Shown: positions 6,705 to 15,571, numbered from the stretch's first letter. The stretch: DNA of 64,000 nucleotides from Chloroflexi bacterium HGW-Chloroflexi-6 (GCA_002840685.1 PHBU01000001.1:310001-374000); one strand, 5' to 3'. The notes: a model not told the origin generated them from the letters alone. Program-made: numbers and translations.

Positions 6705-8650
6705 CCGGCCATCGAATTGCGCTGGAACTGGGTCTCGTAAAGCTGGGCATACAACCCGTTCAGGGCCAGCAATTCCTGGTGTTTGCCGCGTTCGACAATT
6801 TCTCCCCGATCCATCACCAAAATTAAATCGGCCGCCAAAATGGTGCTCAGGCGATGGGCGATGACAATACTCGTCCGCCCGGCCATGACCCGTTTGAGCG
6901 CTTCCTGAATCAACGATTCAGATTCGCTGTCGAGCGAGCTTGTGGCTTCGTCCAGCACCAAAATGTGCGGGTCTTTCAGAATGACGCGCGCCAGGGCAAT
7001 CCGCTGCTTTTCACCGCCCGAAAGCCGGTAGCCGCGCTCACCGACGACCGTATCGTAGCCATCAGGTAACCCCATTACAAAATTATGGATATTGGCCGCC
7101 CGCGCCGCCGCTTCGATCTCGGCATGAGTGGCATCCGGTTTGGCATAGATCAGGTTGGTGCGGATGGTGTCGTGGAAAAGATAATTCTCCTGGGTCACCA
7201 TGCCAATCACAGTGGCGAGCGAGTCAAGGGTCAGGTCGCGCAAGTCGTGGCCGTCGATGCGGATGACTCCCTCGGTCGGGTCGTACAGGCGCGGGATGAG
7301 ATAAGTCGTGGTGGTTTTGCCGGCGCCGGAGGGGCCGACCAGCGCAATCAACTGTCCCGGCGCAGCGCGGAACGAGATCCCACTCAGGGCTGTGATGCGG
7401 GCCTGGGAAACGGGTTCAGGCTGCGGGTCGAGAGAATCGTCGTCCACCTTTTTGACGGAAGCGTCATCCACTTTTCCGCTTAAGACCGTTTTGACGTTGT
7501 CCATGCTGCCATAGCGTTTGACTTCACTCAAAAGCAGTGATTCGTCGATCTGGTAGTTGAAGGAAACATTTTCAAATTCGATCTGGCTGCCGGTTTCAAG
7601 AACGATCGCATTCGGTTTCTCTTCGATATCGAGCGGCAGATCGATCACTTCAAAAACGCGCTCGAAGCTAACCATGCTGGTGCTGAAATCGACCGGTGCG
7701 GTGGCCAGCCCTTGCAGGGAGCCGTAGAGTGTGCCGAGATAAGCGCCAAAGGCAACGATGGTACCGACCGTGAAATCGCCCTGTATCACAAAATAGCCGC
7801 CCAACCCGTAGACCAGGGCCGTGCCGACCGCGCTGACCAACCCGATGATAACGAAAAAGGCTGAACCGAGCAGGGCGCGTTCAATACCCAGATCGCGCAC
7901 TTCGCCGGCCCGTTCGCGGAAGCGGTTTTCTTCCTCGCGGGTGCGCCCGAAGAGCTTGACGAGCAGCGATCCGCCAATGCTGAGGGTCTCGTTCATGTGG
8001 GCGTTCATGGCGGCGTTGGCATCCATGGCCTTGCGGGCGATCTCGCGCAGGCGCGTTCCCAACAGGCGCGCCACGAGCAGGAATAGCGGCAGGATAACCA
8101 CGCTGACCAGGGTCAACTGCCATTGCAGGCTGAACATGACCGCCAGAATCGCCACGGTTTGAACCAGGTTGGTGATGATGTTGACAATGGTGTTGCTGAT
8201 GGCGTTCTGCGCACCGACCACGTCGCTGTTCAGGCGGCTCATCAACTCGCCGATCTTGGTATTGGTAAAGAAACGCAGGCTCATACGCTGGAGTTTGCTG
8301 AAAAGCGACACGCGCAGATCGTAGATGACACCTTCGCCGACCATCGAGTTCAAACGGCGCTGGATGACTCCCACCCCGCCATTCAAAATCGGCAGCAGCA
8401 AAAGCGCCAGCGCAAACAGCCACAGGCCGTCCATATTTTTTTGAGGCAAAACATGGTCGATCAGATTGCGGAAGATGAGCGGCGATACCAGCGAAAGCCC
8501 GCTGCTGATCAAAATCGTGACCAGCATCCCGCTCAGGTGGCCCCAGTAAGGGCGGGCATAGGCCAGCACGCGCAGAAGCAATTCGCGGGTTATCTTTTGG
8601 GGTTTCGAATCCCCGGAACGAATAGAGTGAAAAAAACCGCCACCATGCAT
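6701..8650 (-). CDS. ABC exporter, fused membrane and ATPase domains
   Basis: 649 residues, a half-transporter that should dimerise. Six membrane helices span about residues 35-330. The nucleotide-binding domain carries Walker A GPSGAGKTT (439-447), signature LSGGEKQ (543-549), Walker B ILVLDEATS (about 563-571) and switch histidine 599. A polar insertion (about residues 370-415, including GKVDDASVKKVDDDSLD) sits between the first ATPase strand and Walker A; related insertions occur in some actinobacterial and chloroflexal exporters. AAGGAG eight bases upstream supports the ATG at 8650. The substrate could be lipid, drug or peptide; nothing nearby decides. It is convergent with and overlaps the GT4 gene by four bases. 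Confidence 0.92.
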   Translation of the reverse strand: MHGGGFFHSIRSGDSKPQKITRELLLRVLAYARPYWGHLSGMLVTILISSGLSLVSPLIFRNLIDHVLPQKNMDGLWLFALALLLLPILNGGVGVIQRRLNSMVGEGVIYDLRVSLFSKLQRMSLRFFTNTKIGELMSRLNSDVVGAQNAISNTIVNIITNLVQTVAILAVMFSLQWQLTLVSVVILPLFLLVARLLGTRLREIARKAMDANAAMNAHMNETLSIGGSLLVKLFGRTREEENRFRERAGEVRDLGIERALLGSAFFVIIGLVSAVGTALVYGLGGYFVIQGDFTVGTIVAFGAYLGTLYGSLQGLATAPVDFSTSMVSFERVFEVIDLPLDIEEKPNAIVLETGSQIEFENVSFNYQIDESLLLSEVKRYGSMDNVKTVLSGKVDDASVKKVDDDSLDPQPEPVSQARITALSGISFRAAPGQLIALVGPSGAGKTTTTYLIPRLYDPTEGVIRIDGHDLRDLTLDSLATVIGMVTQENYLFHDTIRTNLIYAKPDATHAEIEAAARAANIHNFVMGLPDGYDTVVGERGYRLSGGEKQRIALARVILKDPHILVLDEATSSLDSESESLIQEALKRVMAGRTSIVIAHRLSTILAADLILVMDRGEIVERGKHQELLALNGLYAQLYETQFQRNSMAG

Positions 8651-8677
8651 GATCGTTGATCTCCTTGTTATTCATCC

Positions 8678-8697
8678 TGTCGTTGTTTGGAACGACA
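8678..8697. promoter_or_regulatory. inverted repeat upstream of the ABC exporter
   Basis: TGTCGTT (8678-8684) and AACGACA (8691-8697) are perfect 7-base inverted arms around a six-base centre. The pair lies 28 bases upstream of the exporter start within the divergent 240-base gap, so it could be an operator or a leader hairpin. The rest of 8651-8890 shows only a TATACT hexamer (8861-8866) likely serving the rightward gene. Confidence 0.35.
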
Positions 8698-8890
8698 AGA
8701 CCCTGTGACTATAAGTCCAACAGGCAAAATGCGCAACTGGAGAAACAGGCAGGTTAATGAAAGTCAAACAAGAGCCGTACAGCCGATCTTGCGACCGTCT
8801 GCCAGCTCCTCATTTATGAAGGGCTCGTTCTGTGATGTGTTGTTCAAACTTATTCAGGGTTATACTTGACGGGATTTTTACGGAGAGAAA

Positions 8891-9790
8891 ATGGACAAAA
8901 AAGGCTTGCTCTACGCGCTGGGCGCATATTTTACCTGGGGTCTGTTCCCGATTTACTGGAAATTTCTCAAACACGTTCCGGCTGTGCAATTGCTTGGGCA
9001 TCGCATTCTGTGGTCTTTTGCGCTGCTGGCGCTGGTCTTGCTCTTTACAGGTCAGTTTGGCGCCCTGCGCCAAAAATTGACCGACCTGAAGGTGTTGCGC
9101 ATTTACGCCCTGGCTGCAGTTCTGATTGGCATTAACTGGTTAACCTACGTTTGGGCGGTAAACGCCGGATTCATCGTTGAGACCAGCCTGGGTTACTTCA
9201 TCAACCCTCTGATCAGCGTTGTTTTGGGGATGATCTTCTTCCGCGAGCGCCTGCGTCCCTTGCAATGGATACCGGTGGTGCTGGCAGCCGCCGGCGTGAT
9301 CTATCTGACGCTATCTTATGGACGCCTGCCCTGGATCGCCCTGACCCTGGCTTTTTCGTTCGGATTTTATGGGCTGGTCAAAAAACTGGCCCCGCTCAAT
9401 TCGGTTTTTGGGTTGACCCTCGAGACGGGGATCTTACTCGTCCCCGCCATCCTGTATCTCATTTTTGCAGAGATTTCGGGAGCTGCGGCATTTTCTCATA
9501 CCGGGGCTACCTCTGATATTCTGATGATTGGCGCGGGGCTGGCCACAACCATCCCGCTCTTGATGTTCGCCGGGGCCGCGCGGCGTATTCCGCTAACGAT
9601 GATCGGGCTGATGCAATACATCGCGCCTACCATGCAGTTTCTGCTCGGCATCTTTATTTACAAAGAGCCATTTTCTTTTCAACAGTTGATCGGTTTTGGG
9701 ATTGTCTGGTGCGGCCTGTTGGTTTTCGCCGCAGAAAGTTTTTATCACAATCAGCGCGCTCCAGTACTCGAAAACCCGATCGAGATGTGA
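8891..9790 (+). CDS. EamA/DMT-family transporter, RarD-like
   Basis: 299 residues with ten predicted membrane helices, the standard size for RarD-type members of the drug/metabolite transporter superfamily. The N-terminus (KKGLLYALGAYFTWGLFPIYWKFLKHVPAVQLLGHRILWSF) and NWLTYVWAVNAGFIVETSLGYFINPLISVVLG are strongly RarD-like. RarD proteins are inner-membrane permeases whose natural substrate is poorly known. GGAGAG six bases before the ATG and a TATACT hexamer at 8861-8866 support expression as a single gene. It is divergent from the ABC exporter. Confidence 0.9.
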   Translation: MDKKGLLYALGAYFTWGLFPIYWKFLKHVPAVQLLGHRILWSFALLALVLLFTGQFGALRQKLTDLKVLRIYALAAVLIGINWLTYVWAVNAGFIVETSLGYFINPLISVVLGMIFFRERLRPLQWIPVVLAAAGVIYLTLSYGRLPWIALTLAFSFGFYGLVKKLAPLNSVFGLTLETGILLVPAILYLIFAEISGAAAFSHTGATSDILMIGAGLATTIPLLMFAGAARRIPLTMIGLMQYIAPTMQFLLGIFIYKEPFSFQQLIGFGIVWCGLLVFAAESFYHNQRAPVLENPIEM

Positions 9791-9873
9791 TCTATCGTTA
9801 ACGTTCTGGTTATGCCGCCCATCTCAAAAATTGCATTTTCCTGTTCAAGAAAAACCGCGCTTTTTGGCCGCGG

Positions 9874-9890
9874 GCATTATATAATAATGC
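9874..9890. promoter_or_regulatory. TATAAT promoter element inside a perfect palindrome
   Basis: GCATTAT (9874-9880) and ATAATGC (9884-9890) are perfect inverted arms around ATA. TATAAT (9880-9885) lies across the centre. A protein bound here would block the phosphofructokinase promoter. No good -35 hexamer is visible. AT-rich palindromes can be coincidental. Confidence 0.45.
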
Positions 9891-9927
9891 AGGTATTATT
9901 CCGCATATCCTAAAATGGAGGCTCACA

Positions 9928-11127
9928 ATGATCAAGAAGAAACAAGGAGTGATCGGCATTCTAACTGGCGGCGGCGATGTTCCCGGCCTGAACCCGGCCA
10001 TTCGCGCTGTCACTATTCGCGCCCTGCGTGAAGGGTATCAGGTCATTGGCATTCGTCGCGGTTGGGGCGGACTGGTGGATGTTGTCCGTCAGAAAGACGC
10101 GGATAATAGCAACAACTTCCAGTACCTGACCGAAGAAGTGGTCAACCGCGCTGCGCGCACAGGTGGAACCTTCCTGCACACCTCGCGCACAAACCCGTCC
10201 AAAATGAAAAAGGCCGATGTCCCGCTCCAATATCAGGATAAATATGCTGAAGAACGGAACGACCTGACCCCCGAAGTGCTCAAAAATATCGACTTTCTGG
10301 GCATCGATTACCTGATCCCGATTGGCGGCGATGATACCCTCAGCTATGGCGTGCGTCTCTATAAAGAAGGCATGAAAGTTGTTGCCCTGCCAAAGACCAT
10401 GGACAACGATGTGCCTGGCACCGATTACTGCATCGGATTCAGCACCTGCGTTACACGCACAATTTCGCTGACCAACAGCCTGCGCACCATCGCCGGCTCA
10501 CATGAACGTCTCTTGGTGCTTGAAGTCTTTGGGCGCTATGCCGGTTTCACCGCCATGCTGCCGACCATGGCAGGCGCGGCCAATCGCTGTGTTATCCCGG
10601 AATACAAATTCAACATCGAGCAACTGGCCGAGTTGATGATTTACGATCGCAAGCGCAATCCCAGCAACTATTCGGTGGTGCTGGTTTCAGAAGGTGCGAT
10701 GTTTGAGGGTGGCGAGATGGTTTTCGCAAAGATGGAAACCGATGCGTACGGACATGCAAAACTGGGTGGCATCGGCGAGTTGGTGGGCGCAGCCATCAAA
10801 GATGTTTCGCCCAAATTCAATAATGGCATCAAAGTGGATGTAGTTGAACAAAAATTGGGCTACATGGTGCGCGGCGGCGATCCGGATTCGATCGATTCGA
10901 TCGTCCCAATGGCGTTTGGCAACCTGGCGCTTGATTTGCTCTTGAAGGGTGTCCATGGCCGCCTGGTGGTCTTGAAAAATGGCCGCTACGACAACATGCC
11001 CCTGGATGTGGTCACGGCCACCAAGAAGGTTGTCAATGTCAACCAGTTCTATGACACCAACCGCTACCGCCCGAAATATGAGAACTTTGAGATGAAACCA
11101 CAGTTCATTATGACCAGCGAACTTTAA
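9928..11127 (+). CDS. 6-phosphofructokinase, pyrophosphate-dependent type
   Basis: 399 residues of the phosphofructokinase family. The phosphate-donor loop reads GGDD (133-136) and the catalytic loop PKTMDND (155-161). ATP-using enzymes normally have GGDGS and PGTIDND, while Asp at the fourth position and Lys before TxDND are the established signature of pyrophosphate-dependent enzymes, so a reversible PPi-linked fructose-6-phosphate/fructose-1,6-bisphosphate reaction is expected. Asp159 would be the catalytic base. GGAGG precedes the ATG and a strong hairpin follows the stop, so it is a single-gene unit. A reversible PPi enzyme would serve both glycolysis and gluconeogenesis. Confidence 0.92.
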   Translation: MIKKKQGVIGILTGGGDVPGLNPAIRAVTIRALREGYQVIGIRRGWGGLVDVVRQKDADNSNNFQYLTEEVVNRAARTGGTFLHTSRTNPSKMKKADVPLQYQDKYAEERNDLTPEVLKNIDFLGIDYLIPIGGDDTLSYGVRLYKEGMKVVALPKTMDNDVPGTDYCIGFSTCVTRTISLTNSLRTIAGSHERLLVLEVFGRYAGFTAMLPTMAGAANRCVIPEYKFNIEQLAELMIYDRKRNPSNYSVVLVSEGAMFEGGEMVFAKMETDAYGHAKLGGIGELVGAAIKDVSPKFNNGIKVDVVEQKLGYMVRGGDPDSIDSIVPMAFGNLALDLLLKGVHGRLVVLKNGRYDNMPLDVVTATKKVVNVNQFYDTNRYRPKYENFEMKPQFIMTSEL

Positions 11128-11141
11128 TTCGCCAGGTTCTA

Positions 11142-11187
11142 AAACAAGAGACACCCAGAATTTTCAAATTCTGGGTGTCTCTTGTTT
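11142..11187. terminator. 22-bp stem terminator after phosphofructokinase
   Basis: The arms 11142-11163 and 11166-11187 are perfectly complementary over 22 bases (AAACAAGAGACACCCAG and its complement), with terminal A/T runs on both sides. It can stop transcription from the phosphofructokinase and, in reverse, from the small gene at 11204-11356. Confidence 0.9.
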
Positions 11188-11203
11188 AATCAGTGTTCAA
11201 AGA

Positions 11204-11356
11204 TCAGCGATTTATCAGGTAGAGAATACCTGCAACCAAGGCTGCGATGCCCATAATGATATTCATGAGAGGAAAGCTGACGCCCAGCGCAGCAAGCCCG
11301 GCCAGGATAAGGTAAACAGCCAGTAAGATCGTGGTCAAGTTTTGGGGCAGTTTCAT
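11204..11356 (-). CDS. small two-helix membrane protein, 50 residues
   Basis: An ATG at 11356 is preceded by a strong AAAAGGAG site and opens a 50-codon frame ending in TGA. The product (starting MKLPQNLTTILLAVYLILAG, ending AGILYLINR) consists of two hydrophobic helices separated by a short VSFPLMN turn. It probably sits in the cytoplasmic membrane with both ends on the same side. The strong ribosome site and hydrophobic pattern support a real gene below the usual size cutoff. Function is unknown. It lies upstream of and transcribed toward the shared 11142-11187 terminator. Confidence 0.72.
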   Translation of the reverse strand: MKLPQNLTTILLAVYLILAGLAALGVSFPLMNIIMGIAALVAGILYLINR

Positions 11357-11427
11357 GATTTTCTCCTTTTCAAATAACGGGTAAATTGAAACCTATCAGA
11401 TAAAACACGCATACCGCCCATGGGTTG

Positions 11428-12783
11428 CTAAGAAGCAAGCACCGCTTTGTCCGTGATCTCCAGGGCTTTGTCCAGCACGTCAAAACCTTCCCTTAGTTGT
11501 TCTTCGCTGATGATCAACGGTGGGATGATCAAGATCGTATGCCAGTGGGTATAAACGAACAGGCCATGTTCGCTGCAATATTTCTTAAGCGCGTTCATCT
11601 CAGGGCTGGAACCGTTCCAGGGGGCCATGGGTTCCTTCGTCTCGCGGTTTTTGACCACTTCGATGATCCCAAACAACCCGATCGAGCGCACTTCACCGAC
11701 AGACGGGTGACTCTCACCCTGGTCGGCCAGCATCTTGTGCAGGACCGGCCCCATTGCAGCGGCGTGCTCGACGATTTTGTCTGAGCGCATCACTTCGATG
11801 TTGGCCAGCGCCGCCGCCAGCGAAATTGGATGGGCGGTGTAGGTCAGCCCACTCTCGAAGGCTGTCTCGTTAAAGGTCGCGGCGATCTCGGGTTTCATCG
11901 CCACCGCGCCAAGCGGCGCATAAGCGGAGGTCAACCCCTTGGCCATCGTCATCAGGTCGGGGATCACACCCCAATGTTGGATGGCAAACCACTTGCCGGT
12001 GCGCCCAAACCCAGACATGACTTCATCTGCGATCATCAAAATCCCGTATTTGTCGCACAAGGCGCGCACGCCCTGCATGTACCCTTCCGGCGGAATGATA
12101 ATGCCGTTCGTGCCGGTCACGCTCTCCATCAGGATCGCAGCGATGGTTTCCGGCCCCTCGTAGCGGATGATCTCTTCCAGATGGTTGAGATAATCCAGCG
12201 TAAAATCGGCATCCGAAACGGAAGGGTTGCTGCGGTGGAAGGTGGAACGGTAACGATACGGGTCGAGGAAATGCACCACACCCGTCATCAGATTTGGCTC
12301 CCAGGTCACGCGGCGCGGGTCCCCGGTGGCAGCCATAGCGCCGGCCGTCGCGCCGTGATACGAGCGGTAACGGGCCAGGATTTTATGGCGTCCGGTATGG
12401 GCACGCGCAATTTTTATTGCATTTTCATTGGCGTCGGCTCCGCCCAGGGTGAAGAGCACTTTGCTCAGCCTGCCGCCGGGGCTGATCTCGGCCACAGCCC
12501 GCGAGGCCAGCGCCCGCACTTTGGTCGCCATGCCAGGAGCGGCATACGGCAACTCAGCGGCCTGTGCCTGGATGGCGCAGATGACGCGCTCATCGCCATG
12601 GCCGATATTGACGCACATCGTCATCGAGTTGAAATCGAGGTAGCGTTTTTCATCCACATCCCAAAAATAGACTCCCTTGGCGCGCTTGACCGGGATGGGG
12701 TTGACCCTGGCCTGGGCCGACCAGGTGTAAAAAGCATGTTCACGGCTGAGGGGTAAAATTTGGTCATCGGGTAGATCGAACAT
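11428..12783 (-). CDS. class III aminotransferase (omega-aminotransferase, taurine/beta-alanine-pyruvate-like)
   Basis: 451 residues of the PLP-dependent class III family. DEVMSGFGRTG (253-263) and the PLP lysine in MTMAKGLTS (K282) are conserved, as is GGADANENAIKIAR. The C-terminal VRSIGLFGIIEVVKNRETKEPMAPWNG resembles taurine- or beta-alanine-pyruvate transaminases, so an amine with a terminal amino group is the likely donor; the exact substrate is open. The start at 12783 is taken for its GGAG site; an in-frame ATG at 12828 would place the N-terminus inside the upstream terminator hairpin. It stands alone. Confidence 0.87.
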   Translation of the reverse strand: MFDLPDDQILPLSREHAFYTWSAQARVNPIPVKRAKGVYFWDVDEKRYLDFNSMTMCVNIGHGDERVICAIQAQAAELPYAAPGMATKVRALASRAVAEISPGGRLSKVLFTLGGADANENAIKIARAHTGRHKILARYRSYHGATAGAMAATGDPRRVTWEPNLMTGVVHFLDPYRYRSTFHRSNPSVSDADFTLDYLNHLEEIIRYEGPETIAAILMESVTGTNGIIIPPEGYMQGVRALCDKYGILMIADEVMSGFGRTGKWFAIQHWGVIPDLMTMAKGLTSAYAPLGAVAMKPEIAATFNETAFESGLTYTAHPISLAAALANIEVMRSDKIVEHAAAMGPVLHKMLADQGESHPSVGEVRSIGLFGIIEVVKNRETKEPMAPWNGSSPEMNALKKYCSEHGLFVYTHWHTILIIPPLIISEEQLREGFDVLDKALEITDKAVLAS

Positions 12784-12824
12784 TTTTTGTCTCCGAGTAT
12801 GATTTTGGGTTTTTGGGCAAAAAA

Positions 12825-12851
12825 ACATCCCGCAAAATGCTCGCGGGATGT
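12825..12851 (-). terminator. terminator after the small secreted-protein operon
   Basis: ACATCCCGC (12825-12833) pairs with GCGGGATGT (12843-12851). On the reverse strand the hairpin is followed by a run of T. It ends transcription from the gene at 12870-13184. Confidence 0.8.
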
Positions 12852-12869
12852 AAATTCTGTCAGATCATA

Positions 12870-13184
12870 TTACGGTTTCAGGCGTGTGTCGGTTGAATTC
12901 AGTTCCTGCTCGATCTCATTGAGCAGGGCATCGATCTGACTGATCCAGTAGGCTTCATCATCAAGCGTTGGCCAGGCTTGAAGCTGGGCTTCTGCTGCGG
13001 CTGTTGGCGTGGTAGGGTCAGGGGTTGCCGCTTCCGGGGTGTTCGTCATGGTCGCCGTTGGGATCTGTTCTGCCCGCACATTTGGCATCGGCAAGGTAGG
13101 GTAGGCGGTGCTAGTGTCATCCTGACAGGCACTCAAGAGCCCGAACAAGGCAAGGAAAACCAGCACAAGAACGGAATTTTTCAC
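12870..13184 (-). CDS. small lipoprotein, unknown function
   Basis: 104 residues from a GTG at 13184, chosen because it starts exactly at the signal peptide (VKNSVLVLVFLALFGLLSACQ). LSAC is a lipobox, so the mature protein should be lipid-anchored outside the membrane. A Thr/Pro-rich stretch and a short acidic helical C-terminus (ISQIDALLNEIEQELNSTDTR) follow. No domain is recognised. There is no clear Shine-Dalgarno; it starts 16 bases after the stop of the secreted-protein gene upstream and is likely co-transcribed and coupled with it. Confidence 0.65.
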   Translation of the reverse strand: MKNSVLVLVFLALFGLLSACQDDTSTAYPTLPMPNVRAEQIPTATMTNTPEAATPDPTTPTAAAEAQLQAWPTLDDEAYWISQIDALLNEIEQELNSTDTRLKP

Positions 13185-13200
13185 AGCAGCATTTTCTGTT

Positions 13201-13734
13201 TTAATTGTTGCGCACGTACTTGCTTTTCCAGGCGCTATAGGCGGCTCTGAAATCACGGGTGGCAATAAACAGGGTCAAGTGAACGCTCTTCAGTGATGAG
13301 TGCGCATCGATAATGCTTTGCCCGGCCAGGTTGCGATCCAAAATAGCATAAAAACCGTTGAAACCGGCATTCGCTGTAAAAACAGCATTGGCATTGGCCC
13401 GGGCGCTTTCGGCAGTCGCGATCGCGGTGTAAAAATTGGACAGAGCGACTTCCAGGGCATACACATCACGGCCTTTTTTGGTCTCAACATCGATCAAAGC
13501 CTGGAAGGCATCGCCCAGTCTATAGGCATCGCGAATGACCGTTGTCTGGCTGTCGTACCAGGCGCGTTTCTTGAGCCAGGTGTTGCGGATCTCACTGTCG
13601 GTCATTTTACCCAAACCGGGGACAGGTTTGGCAGGCTCGGGTGTGCCGGCAAAAACGGGCGAGACCATCGACAGAGAAATGGCCAAAACTGTAAACAAGA
13701 ACACAAAAACAGATAAGATTTTAAATTTGCTCAT
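13201..13734 (-). CDS. secreted helical protein, unknown function
   Basis: 177 residues with a cleavable-type signal peptide (MSKFKILSVFVFLFTVLAISLSMVSPVFA). The mature part is predicted largely alpha-helical (for example NTWLKKRAWYDSQTTVIRDAYRLGDAFQALIDVETKKGRD) with no recognised domain. The start at 13734 has AAGGAG seven bases upstream. A TGCTATAAT extended -10 lies at 13763-13768 on the reverse strand. It forms a two-gene unit with the small lipoprotein, and both products are exported, suggesting a shared envelope task that cannot be named. Confidence 0.75.
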   Translation of the reverse strand: MSKFKILSVFVFLFTVLAISLSMVSPVFAGTPEPAKPVPGLGKMTDSEIRNTWLKKRAWYDSQTTVIRDAYRLGDAFQALIDVETKKGRDVYALEVALSNFYTAIATAESARANANAVFTANAGFNGFYAILDRNLAGQSIIDAHSSLKSVHLTLFIATRDFRAAYSAWKSKYVRNN

Positions 13735-13898
13735 TTTTTCTCCTTGTTGAATAACACGCCTGATTATAGCATTAAGAAAATAGGCTGGATACCGTCCGGC
13801 CGGGCGCAAAAATACAAGCCAAAAGTAACCTTTTCGCTTTGACTTTGGACAGTTATAATAGCGAGCCTTTTCCCTTTTTCCACACAAACAGGAGAGCC

Positions 13899-14444
13899 AT
13901 GAACCCCTTTCCTTATCGACGGATCATCGTCATCGGCGTCACCAGCGCCGGAAAATCGACTCTGGCCGAGACCCTGGCCCAAAAACTTGGGCTTGACTTC
14001 ATCGAACTGGATGCCTTGCACTGGGAACCCAACTGGGTCGATGCCCCGGATGCTGTCTTTCGCCAACGGGTTGAAGCTGCCACATCCGCCCCGGCCTGGG
14101 CGGTGGCCGGAAATTACAGTGTTGTGCGCGACCTGACCTGGCCGCGCGCCGAAGCCATCATCTGGCTCGATTATCCGCTGGCTACCGTTTTCTGGCGGCT
14201 CTTAACCCGCACCCTGCGTCGCTGGTGGACGCGTGAACTGCTCTGGGGTACCAATCGCGAAAACCTGTGGAACCACTTCCAGTTATGGTCAGATGAATCT
14301 CTTTTTCACTGGCTCTTCAAAACCTACTGGCGGCGCAAACGCGAAATTCCGCAATTTCTGGCGCGCCCCGAATACTCCCACCTGAAATTGTTCCATTTCA
14401 AAAGCCCAACAGAAACACAAAACTGGGTAAAATCCATCACATGA
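13899..14444 (+). CDS. P-loop kinase of the adenylate-kinase-like / FlaR type
   Basis: 181 residues. The N-terminal IIVIGVTSAGKSTLAETLAQKLG is a Walker A loop, followed by FIELDALHWEPNW, the substrate-side motif typical of small adenylate-kinase-related proteins once called topology modulation proteins. They probably phosphorylate a nucleotide or small metabolite, but substrates are mostly unknown. CAGGAGAG before the ATG at 13899 and a TATAAT at 13852-13857 support this start. Its TGA overlaps the ATG of the next gene (ATGA), so the two are translationally coupled. Confidence 0.82.
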   Translation: MNPFPYRRIIVIGVTSAGKSTLAETLAQKLGLDFIELDALHWEPNWVDAPDAVFRQRVEAATSAPAWAVAGNYSVVRDLTWPRAEAIIWLDYPLATVFWRLLTRTLRRWWTRELLWGTNRENLWNHFQLWSDESLFHWLFKTYWRRKREIPQFLARPEYSHLKLFHFKSPTETQNWVKSIT

Positions 14445-15529
14445 CGCCAAAATTCATCCAAGGTATTCAATTTTGCGGGCTGTTCTACGCCCAGGTTGTG
14501 CGGCCGTTGCTCCAAAGCCACTTTCCGCAGCTCGAGTACAGCGCTGCCTTGCTCGGCAGCGGCTCCGAAATCCTGGGTTACGATACGCCTATGTCCAGCG
14601 ACCACCATTGGGGTCCGCGCGTCATGCTTTTTGTGCGCGAAGCGGAAATGGCCGTGGCGCCGGATATACACCAGATGCTCGCGGAAAACCTGCCCTACAC
14701 CTTTTTGGGCTACTCGACCCATTTTTCGGAGCCGGACCCAAACGACAACGGTGTTCAGCATTTGACGGTGGTGGATTCTGGCCCGGTCAATCACCGCGTC
14801 ACGGTCCAGACCACCCGCAGCCTGCTGACTGACTATCTGGGCATCGACGATGCTGAAAAGCTCTCCCCCGTCGATTGGCTCTCCCTGCCCCAGCAGAAAT
14901 TGCTGACCCTGACAGCCGGAGCCGTCTACCACGATGGGATCGGCCTCGAAGCACTGCGCAAACGACTGAGCTGGTACCCGCAGGATGTCTGGCTCTACCT
15001 GCTGGCAGCCGGCTGGGCGCGCATCGGACAGGAAGAACACCTGATGGGCCGCGCCGGTCTGGTCGGCGATGAAGTTGGCTCGGCGCTGATCGGCGCGCGA
15101 TTGACACGCGACATCATGCGCCTGTGCTTTCTGATGGAACGCCGCTATGCGCCCTATCCCAAATGGTTTGGAACAGCCTTTAAGCAGCTAGCTTGCGGCG
15201 CGGAACTCTACCCGATTCTTAAGAAGATTTTGACAGCCGGCACCTGGCAGAACCGTCAAAAATATCTCATCCCGGCTTATGAGCACCTCGCCCGCAAGCA
15301 CAATGCCCTCGGGCTGACCAATCCCCTGCCTGAAACAACCATCCAGTTCTTTGGGCGTCCCTTCGATGTGATCGCTTTGCACGGGTTTGCCGATGCGCTG
15401 CTGGCCCAAATCCGCGACCCGCAGCTTGCCAAATTCCCCATCATCGGCAGTGTGGATCAGTGGAGCGACAACACCGACCTGCTTGAATCGCAGGCCTTGC
15501 GCGAAAATATTGCCAAAATATATTCATAG
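14441..15529 (+). CDS. DUF4037 nucleotidyltransferase-fold protein
   Basis: 362 residues. The N-terminal LGSGSEILGYDTPMSSDHHWGPRVMLFV fits the nucleotidyltransferase-fold pattern (GS motif followed by a DxD/H-type acidic pair) characteristic of DUF4037. The C-terminal half is helical (WYPQDVWLYLLAAGWARIGQEEHLMGRAG). Such proteins are thought to transfer a nucleotide to a small molecule or polypeptide; no substrate is known. Four-base overlap with the kinase gene upstream suggests the two act on related substrates. Confidence 0.75.
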   Translation: MTPKFIQGIQFCGLFYAQVVRPLLQSHFPQLEYSAALLGSGSEILGYDTPMSSDHHWGPRVMLFVREAEMAVAPDIHQMLAENLPYTFLGYSTHFSEPDPNDNGVQHLTVVDSGPVNHRVTVQTTRSLLTDYLGIDDAEKLSPVDWLSLPQQKLLTLTAGAVYHDGIGLEALRKRLSWYPQDVWLYLLAAGWARIGQEEHLMGRAGLVGDEVGSALIGARLTRDIMRLCFLMERRYAPYPKWFGTAFKQLACGAELYPILKKILTAGTWQNRQKYLIPAYEHLARKHNALGLTNPLPETTIQFFGRPFDVIALHGFADALLAQIRDPQLAKFPIIGSVDQWSDNTDLLESQALRENIAKIYS

Positions 15530-15559
15530 TAAAAAGATGTAATTTCAGATATTTATTGC

Positions 15560-15565
15560 TATAAT
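15560..15565 (+). promoter_or_regulatory. extended -10 box (TGCTATAAT), leaderless start
   Basis: TATAAT preceded by TGC ends six bases before the ATG at 15572. There is no ribosome site, so a leaderless transcript is expected. Confidence 0.6.
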
Positions 15566-15571
15566 AATCGC

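Noticed and set aside
11830..12756. A 308-codon forward frame opposite the class III aminotransferase
   Set aside because: The reverse-strand aminotransferase is unmistakable; the forward frame has no ribosome site or motif.
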